64,000 nucleotides of DNA, from NCBI GenBank assembly GCA_024225635.1, contig JAAEMK010000108.1, forward strand, positions 1 to 64,000, read 5' to 3'. This document shows positions 16,385 to 24,921 of this stretch, piece after piece (positions within the stretch are counted from its first letter, which is position 1; each line of letters begins with the position of its first letter). Source of the DNA: Desulfobacteraceae bacterium. GTDB taxonomy: Bacteria; Desulfobacterota; Desulfobacteria; Desulfobacterales; Desulfobacteraceae. Below the pieces are notes generated by a model. It did not search any database, was not told the DNA's origin, and worked only from the letters and a program-made list of their open reading frames with translations. The translations under genes and the position numbers were made by a program.

Positions 16385-18616
16385 ATGGTAAAAAGACAAC
16401 ATAAAAGCAGCCTTTCCAACCCCCAGGAATGGGAACGGGCAAGACGAAAACGCGAGGGCGCCCTGATCATTGCCATCCTTGTGGCCGTGGGACTGCTCAC
16501 CTATGCGGAGACAAAGATCACCGGGTTCGGGGCCAACTTCCCCGTGTCCAACACGGTGTTGATGTTCATACTGATAAACACCAACCTCCTGCTGCTCCTT
16601 GCCCTCATCCTGCTTGTGTTCCGGAACCTTGCCAAACTCTACTATGAGAAGAAAAGCGGCATCCTCGGCACAAAACTCAAGACCCGGCTTGTGGCCGCCT
16701 TTGTCACCCTGGCCCTTGTGCCGACCACCGTGCTGTTCTTTTTCTCCATCCACTTCATCAACACCTCCATTGCGTTCTGGTTCAACGCCCCGGTGGAACA
16801 GGCCCTTGACAACTCCCTCTCCGTGGGACGCAAGCTCTATGACTATGTTGAGGACAAGAACCTCTTTTTTGCAAAACGGGCGGCGTTCCAGATCCACTCG
16901 AGAAAACTTTTGGCCCCGGAAAAGACCAAGGAGCTTAGCCGGTACGCCCAGGTGGTCCAAAGGGCCTTCAATCTCCATGGGGTGGAGGTGTACACCCCCG
17001 ATGCAAGGCGAACCACCCTGTCCTTGGCAAAGGAGCTGAAGAACAGCTATTTCGGGATTCTCACCGGAGACGATCTCATGAAGATACCCGAGGGCGAGAC
17101 CTCAAGGACCCTCTCCGAAATCATCGATGCGGGAGAGACCATACGGACCATCACCACCATTCCCTTTGGCTCCTCCCCGGACAGAAGCCAGGCGTTTCTG
17201 GTGATCACCGCCCTGATCTCTTCGGATCTGTCCCAGGACCTGGCCTCCATCTCCAGGGGCGCCGAAGAGTACCAGCAGCTCAAGATGATAAAACGGCCGG
17301 TTCAGATCTCCAACTACATCGCCCTCTCCATTGTCGCGCTCCTGGTGATCTTCTGCGCCGTATGGTTCGGCTTTTACCTGGCAAAGTCCCTCACCATTCC
17401 CCTGATGAAATTTGCCGAGGGCACCCAGCGGGTAACCCAGGGAGACCTGAACTACCAGATCGATTTCCAGTCCGACGACGAGCTCGGCACTCTGGTGGAC
17501 TCGTTCAACTCCATGACAAGGGAGCTGGCCCTGGGCCGGGAAAAACTGGCCCGGTGGGAAAACACCATGCGCCAGCAGAACATCGAGATCGAAAAAAGCC
17601 GGCAGTACATGGAGATCGTGCTTCGAAACATCTCGGCCGGGGTGATCTCCCTTTCAAGCACGGGCACCATCACCACCATCAACAAGGCCGCCGAAACCAT
17701 GCTTGACATCAAGGCCGGAGAGACCTTGAACCGCAACTTCAGGGAGATCCTCCGGGAGGATCACCGGGAAATTGCCAAGAAGATCGCCTCCACCGTCTCC
17801 TTTGCATCGGACAATGTGGAATTTCCCCTGTCCGTCACCATCAACGGCAGCCCCAGGCACTTTGCCGTCCACTTCAACGCCCTGAAGAGCGACACCGGTG
17901 AAAACATCGGGGTGGTGATGGTGTTTGACGACCTGACCGAGCTTGAAAAGGCCCAGCGCATGGCTGCCTGGCGGGAAGTGGCAAGAAGAATCGCCCATGA
18001 GGTCAAAAACCCCCTCACCCCCATCAAGCTGTCGGCCCAGCGCCTCAAGCGCAAATACTCCAAAACCGTCAACGAAGAGGTGTTTGACAAGTGCACGGAG
18101 ATGATCGTGGTCCATGTGGACCTGATCCGTAACCTGGTCAATGAATTCTCAACCTTTGCAAAATTTCCCGATACCAACGCCCAGCCGTGCAGAATCGAGG
18201 GCATCCTCGACGAAACAGTGGCCCTCTACCAGGAGGGGCTTGAAAACGTCGAATTCCAGACCCGGGTGGCCCAAAACCTGCCGGAGATCAATCTGGACCG
18301 CCAGCAGATGAAACAGGCTTTTATCAACCTGTTTGACAATGCGGTGGCCGCCGTCAACAAGCAGGGCACCATCACCGTCGACATCTCCTTTGACCCGATC
18401 CTGAAAATTGTCCGGGTGGAGATTGCCGACAACGGCAAGGGAATATCAGACGAGGAGAAGACCCGGCTGTTCGAGCCCTACTTCTCCACCAAGAAATCCG
18501 GCATAGGCCTGGGCCTTGCCATCGTAAACTCCATCATTACCGATCACAAGGGAATGATACGGGTACAGGATAACCAACCAACGGGAGCCCGTTTCATCAT
18601 CGAGCTTCCGGCATAA
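16385..18616 (+). CDS. NtrY-like membrane sensor histidine kinase
   Basis: 743 aa. Three N-terminal membrane segments (about 25-45, 60-82, 98-120), a long periplasmic region, a fourth segment near 305-330 (IALSIVALLVIFCAVWFGFY), then HAMP, PAS (RNISAGVISLSSTGTITTIN), and a kinase core with H-box RRIAHEVKNPLTPIKLSAQR, an N-box FDNAVAAVNK and G-boxes ADNGKGISDEE and GIGLGLAIVNSI. This is the NtrY layout. It is probably the partner of the regulator 12 bp downstream. The signal is unknown; the link to lpxC suggests envelope sensing rather than nitrogen (inference). Confidence 0.9.
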   Translation: MVKRQHKSSLSNPQEWERARRKREGALIIAILVAVGLLTYAETKITGFGANFPVSNTVLMFILINTNLLLLLALILLVFRNLAKLYYEKKSGILGTKLKTRLVAAFVTLALVPTTVLFFFSIHFINTSIAFWFNAPVEQALDNSLSVGRKLYDYVEDKNLFFAKRAAFQIHSRKLLAPEKTKELSRYAQVVQRAFNLHGVEVYTPDARRTTLSLAKELKNSYFGILTGDDLMKIPEGETSRTLSEIIDAGETIRTITTIPFGSSPDRSQAFLVITALISSDLSQDLASISRGAEEYQQLKMIKRPVQISNYIALSIVALLVIFCAVWFGFYLAKSLTIPLMKFAEGTQRVTQGDLNYQIDFQSDDELGTLVDSFNSMTRELALGREKLARWENTMRQQNIEIEKSRQYMEIVLRNISAGVISLSSTGTITTINKAAETMLDIKAGETLNRNFREILREDHREIAKKIASTVSFASDNVEFPLSVTINGSPRHFAVHFNALKSDTGENIGVVMVFDDLTELEKAQRMAAWREVARRIAHEVKNPLTPIKLSAQRLKRKYSKTVNEEVFDKCTEMIVVHVDLIRNLVNEFSTFAKFPDTNAQPCRIEGILDETVALYQEGLENVEFQTRVAQNLPEINLDRQQMKQAFINLFDNAVAAVNKQGTITVDISFDPILKIVRVEIADNGKGISDEEKTRLFEPYFSTKKSGIGLGLAIVNSIITDHKGMIRVQDNQPTGARFIIELPA

Positions 18617-18628
18617 ACAGGAGACACT

Positions 18629-19981
18629 ATGTATCCAGCAGTATTAATCGTTGATGATGAAGCATCCATCATCGAATCCTTGGAAGGCATTCTTTCGGAT
18701 GACGGCTTTGAAGTCTCCCATGCCTTCAACGGGTATGAAGCCCTGAAAAAAATAGAGGCGGAATCACCGGACATCGTGCTTCTGGACATCTGGATGCCTG
18801 GAATTGACGGCATCGAGACACTCAAGGAGATAAAAAAGCAATTTCCAAACCTGCCCGTGGTGATGATCACGGGCCACGGCACCATTGAATCCGCCGTGGA
18901 CGCCACAAAATCCGGGGCCTTTGATTTTCTGGAAAAACCCCTGTCCATCGACAGGGTGATCGTGACCATCAACAACGCCCTCAACTTCCGGCGCCTTGAG
19001 GAGGAAAACCTTTACCTTCGGACAAAGACCATTGAGAAGCATTCCATCAACGGGTTCAGCCCGGCGGTACAGGCACTCAACCTGGAGATCATGAACGCCG
19101 GCCCCTCCGACGCTTCCATCCTCATCACAGGGGAGCACGGAACCGGCAAGGAGCTTGTGGCAAGGACCCTTCACCAGTTCAGTTCCCGTCCGGAAGAGCC
19201 GTTCATCATCGTCAACTGCGCGGCAATTCCCGAAGATACCATTGACAGCGAGCTGTTCGGCCATGAAAAGGGCGCCTTTCCCGGGGCTGCGGCAAAGAAC
19301 AAGGGAAAATTCGAGCTCGCCTCCGGGGGCACCCTGTTCCTGGACGAGATCGGAGACATGAACCTCAAGACCCAGGCAAAGATCCTGCGGGCGCTTGAGT
19401 CAAAGACCTTCCAGAGGATCGGCGGCGGCCGCCTCCTCAGCGTGGATGTAAGGATCATTGCGGCCACCAACAAGGACCTCGAGGCCGAGATCGCCGCCGG
19501 CAACTTCAGGGAGGATCTCTTTTACCGGCTCAATGTGATCCCTGTGGCCGTGCCTGCCCTGCGGAACCGCAAAGAGGATATTCCCCTGCTTGTGGATATC
19601 TTTATCAAGGCCGCGGCCCAGAAAAAAGCCGGGGCCCCCAAGAGCTTGGACAAGCAGGCCCTGGATCTCATCGCTGGCTATGAATGGCCAGGCAACGTCA
19701 GGGAGCTGAAAAACCTGGTGGAGCGGCTTGCCATCATGGTGGAACACGAAACCATCCAGGTCCGGGACATCCCTGAGCCCTACAACCCGGGGGAAAAGGC
19801 CACCACCGAGGTGAAACAGGCCGATCTTTTCTCCATGGACGATTGGGAAAAAGCCAAAAAACGATTTGAACAGGAATTTTTCAAACAGAAACTGGCGGAA
19901 GCCAAGGGAGAGGTAGAAACCGCGGCCGCCAGGATCGGCGTGGATCCCAAGGATCTTGCTGCCGGGGTTCGGGACGAATAG
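18629..19981 (+). CDS. NtrX-like response regulator with altered sigma-54 loop
   Basis: 450 aa. Receiver domain: phospho-acceptor Asp in IVLLDIWMPGIDG, with VVMITGHGTIES and LEKPLS. AAA+ domain: Walker A ITGEHGTGKELVARTL, Walker B GGTLFLDEIGDM, sensor AATNKDLE. The loop that contacts sigma-54, normally GAFTGA, here reads GAFPGA (Pro codon 19280-19282). The C-terminal Fis-type HTH is cut short, ending EVETAAARIGVDPKDLAAGV plus RDE without the second half of the usual recognition helix. It may therefore act without sigma-54, as some NtrX proteins do. Likely partner of the NtrY-like kinase. Confidence 0.88.
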   Translation: MYPAVLIVDDEASIIESLEGILSDDGFEVSHAFNGYEALKKIEAESPDIVLLDIWMPGIDGIETLKEIKKQFPNLPVVMITGHGTIESAVDATKSGAFDFLEKPLSIDRVIVTINNALNFRRLEEENLYLRTKTIEKHSINGFSPAVQALNLEIMNAGPSDASILITGEHGTGKELVARTLHQFSSRPEEPFIIVNCAAIPEDTIDSELFGHEKGAFPGAAAKNKGKFELASGGTLFLDEIGDMNLKTQAKILRALESKTFQRIGGGRLLSVDVRIIAATNKDLEAEIAAGNFREDLFYRLNVIPVAVPALRNRKEDIPLLVDIFIKAAAQKKAGAPKSLDKQALDLIAGYEWPGNVRELKNLVERLAIMVEHETIQVRDIPEPYNPGEKATTEVKQADLFSMDDWEKAKKRFEQEFFKQKLAEAKGEVETAAARIGVDPKDLAAGVRDE

Positions 19982-19982
19982 C

Positions 19983-20552
19983 ATGAGAATCATCAGCGGA
20001 AGCTGCAGGGGCAGAAAACTTGTCGCCCCCAATGGACGGGACACCCGGCCCACGTCGGACCGGGTCAGGGAATCGATATTCAACATCATCTCACAGGAAG
20101 TTGCAGGAGCCAGGGTGCTTGACCTGTTTGCCGGAACCGGGGCCCTGGGCATGGAGGCCTTGAGCCGCAATGCCCGGTCCGCCCTGTTTGTGGACAAAAG
20201 CCAGGAAGCCTGCGCCATCATCAAAAAGAACATCAGCCTGTGCCGGCTTGAAGAATCGTCAACCGTTCTTTGCCACGACATCACCCAACAGGTACTTCCT
20301 TCCTGGGCCACCCGGGAAAAATTCGACCTTGTCTTCATGGACCCCCCCTATGGCCTGGGGCTCATTGACACCGTGCTTGGTTCAGGGGCCTTTATGGATA
20401 TTCTGGCCGACGATGCACTCATCGTTGCGGAACAATCCCTCAGGGAAAACCCCATACAACCGATTTCAACACTTGACATTCGCGATCAAAGGAAATACGG
20501 AAAGACACTGATTACCTTTTTAACACTGAACCTGTCATGTGAAAGGGATTAA
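19983..20552 (+). CDS. rsmD: 16S rRNA (guanine966-N2)-methyltransferase
   Basis: 189 aa from ATG 19983, which lies 1 nt after the previous stop. It starts MRIISGSCRGRKLVAP, as RsmD does, followed by DTRPTSDRVRESIFNII. SAM-binding motif I is VLDLFAGTGALGMEALSR and the catalytic motif is FMDPPYGLG. It methylates G966 of 16S rRNA. The rsmD-coaD order is conserved in many bacteria. Confidence 0.93.
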   Translation: MRIISGSCRGRKLVAPNGRDTRPTSDRVRESIFNIISQEVAGARVLDLFAGTGALGMEALSRNARSALFVDKSQEACAIIKKNISLCRLEESSTVLCHDITQQVLPSWATREKFDLVFMDPPYGLGLIDTVLGSGAFMDILADDALIVAEQSLRENPIQPISTLDIRDQRKYGKTLITFLTLNLSCERD

Positions 20553-20558
20553 CATTTC

Positions 20559-21062
20559 ATGGAAAACAAGCCTAAAATTGCAATCTACCCCGGATCCTTC
20601 GATCCACTGACTAACGGCCACGTGGATATCATTGAACGAGCGTTGAAACTCTTTGACAAGGTGATTGTTTCGGTAATGTACAATCCCAAAAAGCAGTCGC
20701 TGTTTTCCGTCCAGGAACGGGTCGATATGATCCGGGAAAGTATCGGGAAGAAAGCCAACCTCGAGGTTGACAGTTTTGACGGGCTCCTGGTGGACTACAC
20801 CCGGATGAAAAACGCAGTCGCCATCATCAGGGGCATGCGGGCCATTTCAGATTTTGAAAACGAATTCCAGATGGCATTGATGAACCGCCGCCTCAACCGG
20901 GATGTCCAGACCATCTTTCTCATGACCGGACTGAGATGGATCTTCACAAGCTCCTCCATCATCAAGGAGGTGGCGACATTCGGCGGTGACATCACCGGAA
21001 TGGTGCCCCAGCCGATCAAGCTCAGGATGCTGGAAAAATTTCCGCCCAGGGAAGTGAAATAA
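20559..21062 (+). CDS. coaD: phosphopantetheine adenylyltransferase
   Basis: 167 aa, the usual length. The nucleotidyltransferase motif is AIYPGSFDPLTNGHVDIIER (the TxGH box), with later GMRAISDFENEFQMALMNRR and TSSSIIKEVATFGGDI. It makes dephospho-CoA from 4'-phosphopantetheine and ATP. It starts 6 bp after rsmD; the LysR gene follows after 2 bp, so the three probably share a transcript. Confidence 0.95.
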   Translation: MENKPKIAIYPGSFDPLTNGHVDIIERALKLFDKVIVSVMYNPKKQSLFSVQERVDMIRESIGKKANLEVDSFDGLLVDYTRMKNAVAIIRGMRAISDFENEFQMALMNRRLNRDVQTIFLMTGLRWIFTSSSIIKEVATFGGDITGMVPQPIKLRMLEKFPPREVK

Positions 21063-21064
21063 CC

Positions 21065-21967
21065 ATGGATCTGTGGCAGCTGAAAGTGTTCACCAGCGTG
21101 GTTGAGAAGCGAAGTTTTTCCAAGGCGGCAGAGGCCATCCACCTTTCCCAGCCGACAGTCAGCAGCCACATCAAGGAGCTTGAAGAGCATTTTGGATGTA
21201 GGCTCATGGACCGCCTTGGCAGGGAAACCGTACCCACAAAAGCCGGCGAGATCCTCTTCTCCTATGCAAATAAACTGCTTAAGCTCCGGGACGAAGCGGA
21301 ATCGGCCATCTCCGACTTCCAGGGCAAGATCCGGGGCCACTTGGTGGTGGGGGGCAGCACCATCCCCTCCGGCTATATCCTGCCCAAGATAATCGGCCCC
21401 CTTGCCAGGGAGTTTTCCGAGGTCTCCATCTCCCTTGTGGCCGGGGACACGGCAGAGATCATCGGCCAGGTTTCCAGGGGAGAGCTCGAGGTGGGAATCG
21501 TGGGGGCCAGGGTGGACAACAACGCCCTGGTCCGTCAGGAGAAGCTGGTGAACGATGAGATGAAGCTGATCATTCCCGCATCCCACAAATGGGCGGACCG
21601 GGACCAGGTGGAATGCGCCATGCTGTTCAACCAACCCTTCCTTGCAAGGGAGCAGGGGTCCGGCACCTGGCGCTCCATCACAAAAAGCATGGAAGCCGCG
21701 GGGTTTGATGCGGAACGACTGAACATCATTGCCACCATGGGCAACACGGCCTCGGTGATCCAGGCAGTCCTCGGCAATGCAGGCATCTCCATCCTCTCAA
21801 CCATTGCCGTGGCCGACCTTCTGGAATCGGGCCGGCTCAAAGCCCTAACGGTCAAGGGGCTCGACCTGGGCCGAAGCTTTTACATCACCACCCATGGCAA
21901 GCGCACCCTGTCCCCGCTTTCCAGGACCTTTATCAAATTCATCAAAGAGAGATTTTCAGAAGATTAA
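21065..21967 (+). CDS. LysR-family regulator of the selenium-metabolism-associated type
   Basis: 300 aa. An N-terminal winged HTH (MDLWQLKVFTSVVEKRSFSK, AIHLSQPTVSSHIKELE) is followed by a periplasmic-binding-like effector domain opening GHLVVGGSTIPSGYILPKII. From memory this matches the group named selenium metabolism-associated LysR regulators found in selenoprotein-making anaerobes; the subgroup call is recalled, not searched. A candidate selenoprotein gene lies 2.3 kb away (24257-24883). The 3' end overlaps the convergent GGDEF gene by 4 nt. Confidence 0.75.
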   Translation: MDLWQLKVFTSVVEKRSFSKAAEAIHLSQPTVSSHIKELEEHFGCRLMDRLGRETVPTKAGEILFSYANKLLKLRDEAESAISDFQGKIRGHLVVGGSTIPSGYILPKIIGPLAREFSEVSISLVAGDTAEIIGQVSRGELEVGIVGARVDNNALVRQEKLVNDEMKLIIPASHKWADRDQVECAMLFNQPFLAREQGSGTWRSITKSMEAAGFDAERLNIIATMGNTASVIQAVLGNAGISILSTIAVADLLESGRLKALTVKGLDLGRSFYITTHGKRTLSPLSRTFIKFIKERFSED

Positions 21968-23784
21968 GCACCCGGGACGCCATCTTCAGCCCCAGACACC
22001 TCAACCCGGTCCCGTCCCAGGGATTTTGCCCGGTAAAGGGCCTTGTCCGCACATTCGACAAGCGTTTCAGGGGAATCCCCCGGGGATGGCACCAGGGTGG
22101 CAAGTCCCATGCTCAAGGTCACCCTGGAACCGATGGCAGAGCCCTTGTGGGAGATATTCTCCTTTGCCAGGCGCTCCCTGATCTCCCGGGCGATGGCAAG
22201 GACACCCTCCCCCGGGGTGTCGGGTACGATGGCGGCAAACTCCTCGCCTCCGTAACGGGCCATGAGATCGGTGGACCGCTTCACCGAATCCTGAAGGACC
22301 CGGGCAACCCGCTTGAGGCATTCATCCCCCTTCTGGTGGCCGTAGGTGTCGTTGTAAGCCTTAAAGAAATCGATATCCATCATGATAAGGGAGATGGGGT
22401 CGGAAGTGCGCATGGCCCGGTCCCACTCCCGCTGGAGCACCGCATCGAACCTGCGGCGGTTGGCGACCCCGGTGAGGCCGTCCTTCAGCGACATGGCCTT
22501 GAGCCGCTTGTTGACCTGTTTCAGCTTTGAGGTGTAGGACTTGATCACCATCTCGTTTTTCCGGCGCGCCTCCATCATGGCATTGGCCTCATGGGCAAGG
22601 GCCACAAATTCATGAAACCCGAGCTCGGCAACATCGATTTTCTTACCGGAAGAGCCTGCCCCGAGGAAAAACCGCTCAAACACGGCAAAATTCCGCTCGA
22701 TCCGCACCCTGAAAAAATGTCCCAGTAGAAACACGGCAACAGAGATCAGGACGAGAAGCGACCCCATCAGCCAAAAAACCTGGCGCTCCTCTTTTCTCAA
22801 CTTGGCGATGCTGTCGATCACATAGGAATCGACCTTCCCCTTCCCCATGCCGAATCCCATGATCCACCCCCAGTTTGTATGTCGTCGGACATAGATCAAT
22901 TTGGATTCAACCTTGCCTGTTTCATCCATTTTGCCCGGGAGATCCACAAAAGAACCGTTTGGCTCCCGGGTTGACCGCTCAAGGATCATCCCTGACAACC
23001 GGGAAGACGTCTCTGCCAGTTCCGGAAGATTATTCAGAAGTATCCTGCCCTTTCCGTCCATGGCAAAGGCATACTCGCCGGTTCCCAGGAGGGAGGTTTC
23101 CATCACCCCCAGGAATTCCGCCTGCATTTCCTTCTGGATTTTATCAAAATCGATCCCGGTAGCAATAACCCAGCTCAAGGGCTTGACCAGCTTTACATAA
23201 GCGATCTTGGCAGATTCAAGGAGACCATGGCTGCCAGGTTTGTCCCACTTGTAGCGATAAAAACCCTCACCCTTTTTCAGGGCGATATCGATCATATCCC
23301 GATAAACAAACCGCCCGTCCCCATCGGTATAATCCAGGACGTTCCTACCCTCACGGCCTGGCGCCGGGGGATAGACCTGGAGAATCCCGTCCAGGGAAAA
23401 GGCAAAATAGTAGCCCGCCCCGTCGCCATAACGGAGACTCCCCAGGATATGTCTCAGATTGGAAAAATCTAAACCGTCCCCTTTAAACTTATGGATCATT
23501 GCCTCAAGCATTGAGTCAACGGCGTTGACCTGGGACTTGACCAGCCATTTCACCCGTTTATCAAGCCTGGACTCATAATATCCGGCCGTTGAAAAAAACG
23601 AGTCCATCCAATGCTGGAGTTCCTGCTGGGTGTTTGAAAGGAAGCGGCTTTCCAGACCGTTGATCTCGTTCTCATACGCTTGATATTGATTGGAGATGTA
23701 CCAGATACCCATGGGAGCAAGGACAAAGAGAATACAGGCCATTGCCACCCAGACCGGCACCTGGGTGATCCGTTTTTTTTCCAT
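21964..23784 (-). CDS. Cache-domain diguanylate cyclase
   Basis: 606 aa from ATG 23784 (AGGGAGGG upstream; frame open to 23847). Order: membrane segment near 9-30, a periplasmic Cache domain (about 45-300; YYFAFSLDGILQVYPPAP, PLSWVIATGIDFDKIQ), a second membrane segment near 340-360, a short linker with KQVNKRLKAMSLKDGLTGVA, then GGDEF with the active motif RYGGEEFAAIVPDT. The motif is intact, so it should make cyclic di-GMP in response to a periplasmic small ligand. Possible outputs include pilus-based motility versus attachment. Confidence 0.9.
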   Translation of the reverse strand: MEKKRITQVPVWVAMACILFVLAPMGIWYISNQYQAYENEINGLESRFLSNTQQELQHWMDSFFSTAGYYESRLDKRVKWLVKSQVNAVDSMLEAMIHKFKGDGLDFSNLRHILGSLRYGDGAGYYFAFSLDGILQVYPPAPGREGRNVLDYTDGDGRFVYRDMIDIALKKGEGFYRYKWDKPGSHGLLESAKIAYVKLVKPLSWVIATGIDFDKIQKEMQAEFLGVMETSLLGTGEYAFAMDGKGRILLNNLPELAETSSRLSGMILERSTREPNGSFVDLPGKMDETGKVESKLIYVRRHTNWGWIMGFGMGKGKVDSYVIDSIAKLRKEERQVFWLMGSLLVLISVAVFLLGHFFRVRIERNFAVFERFFLGAGSSGKKIDVAELGFHEFVALAHEANAMMEARRKNEMVIKSYTSKLKQVNKRLKAMSLKDGLTGVANRRRFDAVLQREWDRAMRTSDPISLIMMDIDFFKAYNDTYGHQKGDECLKRVARVLQDSVKRSTDLMARYGGEEFAAIVPDTPGEGVLAIAREIRERLAKENISHKGSAIGSRVTLSMGLATLVPSPGDSPETLVECADKALYRAKSLGRDRVEVSGAEDGVPGA

Positions 23785-23859
23785 GTCAGCCCTCCCTGTC
23801 AGCTGTGGATGAAATCGACTTCTATGGTAAGCAATGGCGACAAACAAATACCGGAGGAA

Positions 23860-24234
23860 TCAAAGCATTTTGATTCCGGGACACTGCCTTAACAGCTCCT
23901 TTGACCTGATTCGAAAGTGGTCCCAGAACGGAAAGGTCCTGCATTGAACAGGTCTGACACCGTAGATCCGGCACCCTTTACCGGATTCCAGAAAAACACA
24001 TAAATACTCGTCCCCTGAAACGGCTTCCTTGATGGAGAAACGGTTGCCGACCCGTTTGAAGTAGCGGTCCATGCCGTCAATCACGTTGATGTTCAACAAC
24101 TCGCAAATCGCTTCAATATCTTGCCGGGAGACCCAGATGTTTCCGGATGCGCCCCTGCAGCAGCGGCTGTTACACTGTTCACAGGCCTTGGGATTAAAAC
24201 CGAAATCAAATCCCTGTTTTGTTATGAGCTTCAC
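23860..24234 (-). CDS. YkgJ-type cysteine-cluster protein
   Basis: 124 aa. The family pattern is clear: CEQCNSRCCRG near residue 18, then CVFLESGKGCRIYGVRPVQC and RTFPFW, giving the conserved Cys set that probably binds a metal or Fe-S cluster. The function of this family is not settled. It starts 22 bp after the stop of the DsbA-like selenoprotein candidate on the same strand, so the two are likely co-transcribed. Confidence 0.8.
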   Translation of the reverse strand: MKLITKQGFDFGFNPKACEQCNSRCCRGASGNIWVSRQDIEAICELLNINVIDGMDRYFKRVGNRFSIKEAVSGDEYLCVFLESGKGCRIYGVRPVQCRTFPFWDHFRIRSKELLRQCPGIKML

Positions 24235-24256
24235 AATAATACTCTTAGACTCTTCT

Positions 24257-24883
24257 TTAACTGCTTGCTTTATTGATAAAATGTCTCATCCGGTCAAGGG
24301 ATTGGGCGCCCACGAGCCGCCGGCCGTTGATGAAAAATGTCGGGGCTGCCTGCACCTCCAGCCCGCGGGACCGTTCCCAGTCCCGGTCAACGGCCTCCCT
24401 GAAGGCCCTTGCTTCGATGATCTCCAGGGCCTCGCTCCCGGAGAGTCCTGCCGCTCCGGCCAGACCGGCCAGCACCCTGGGAATGGAAATATTCTCCTGA
24501 CGGACAAAATAGGCTTCAAACACCGCCCGCTGAAACGCTTCTCCCCGGTGCCGTTCTTCCGCCCACTTTCCAAGCTCCTGGGCCAGGCGGGTGTTATAGG
24601 ACCGCGTGACGTTTCCCAAGGGAAGATTCAGCTCCCCGGCCTTGCGTTTCATCCTCTCCATCACCTGGGCCATGTCCACAAAAGGATCGGCTATCAAATC
24701 GGACAGGGGAGTCCCCTCCGGCGGCGTGTCCGGATGAAAGGGGTAGGCCCTCCAGGTTACGGTCAGGGGAAACTCTTCTCTTATCTGCTCAATACACCCG
24801 GTATTGAAGTAGCACCAGATTCAGGTGTAATCAAAATAGATCTCAAGCTCAGCGGTTTTGGTCATTGTCGTTTTTAAATTCAA
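24257..24883 (-). CDS. DsbA/FrnE-family oxidoreductase with in-frame UGA (probable selenoprotein)
   Basis: The usual ORF call would begin at ATG 24697 and miss the active site. Upstream, the same frame runs through one TGA (24821-24823) to ATG 24865 or to TTG 24883; the TTG has GGAG 7 nt upstream (24891-24894). The N-terminal region then reads ELEIYFDYT-(UGA)-IWCYFNTG, exactly the FrnE/DsbA redox site (normally D-x-x-CPWCY) with UGA at the first Cys. The rest is intact: TWRAYPFHPDTPPEGTPL, VFEAYFVRQENISIPRVLAG, and the cis-Pro motif APTFFINGRRLVGAQ. Length is about 202-208 aa, normal for the family. Expected role is thiol-disulfide exchange with a Sec-x-x-Cys site. A pseudogene by point mutation is the alternative. 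Confidence 0.78.
24789..24807 (-). promoter_or_regulatory. SECIS-like hairpin downstream of the UGA
   Basis: On the minus strand, 13 nt after the UGA, TCAATAC (24807-24801) pairs perfectly with GTATTGA (24795-24789) around the loop CGGGU. The apical loop carries GGU about 22 nt after the UGA, close to the position in known bacterial SECIS elements. It lies within the coding sequence, as bacterial SECIS elements do. A weak T-G pair extends the stem by one. Confidence 0.6.
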
Positions 24884-24921
24884 TTTCGTGCTCCGGGCAG
24901 CAAAGGTTCAGTGAAAAATGG

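Noticed and set aside
14915-16978. 687-codon minus-strand ORF opposite lpxC, the DUF4390 gene and the ntrY-like gene
   Set aside because: It is the antisense shadow of three well-supported genes; the composition (Gly/His/Gln-rich) is typical of reversed GC-rich codons and no domain is visible.
24257-24697. Reading the DsbA-like gene as a short ORF from ATG 24697
   Set aside because: It would lack the redox site and the N-terminal strand, whereas the same frame upstream encodes both, interrupted only by a single UGA at the Cys position.
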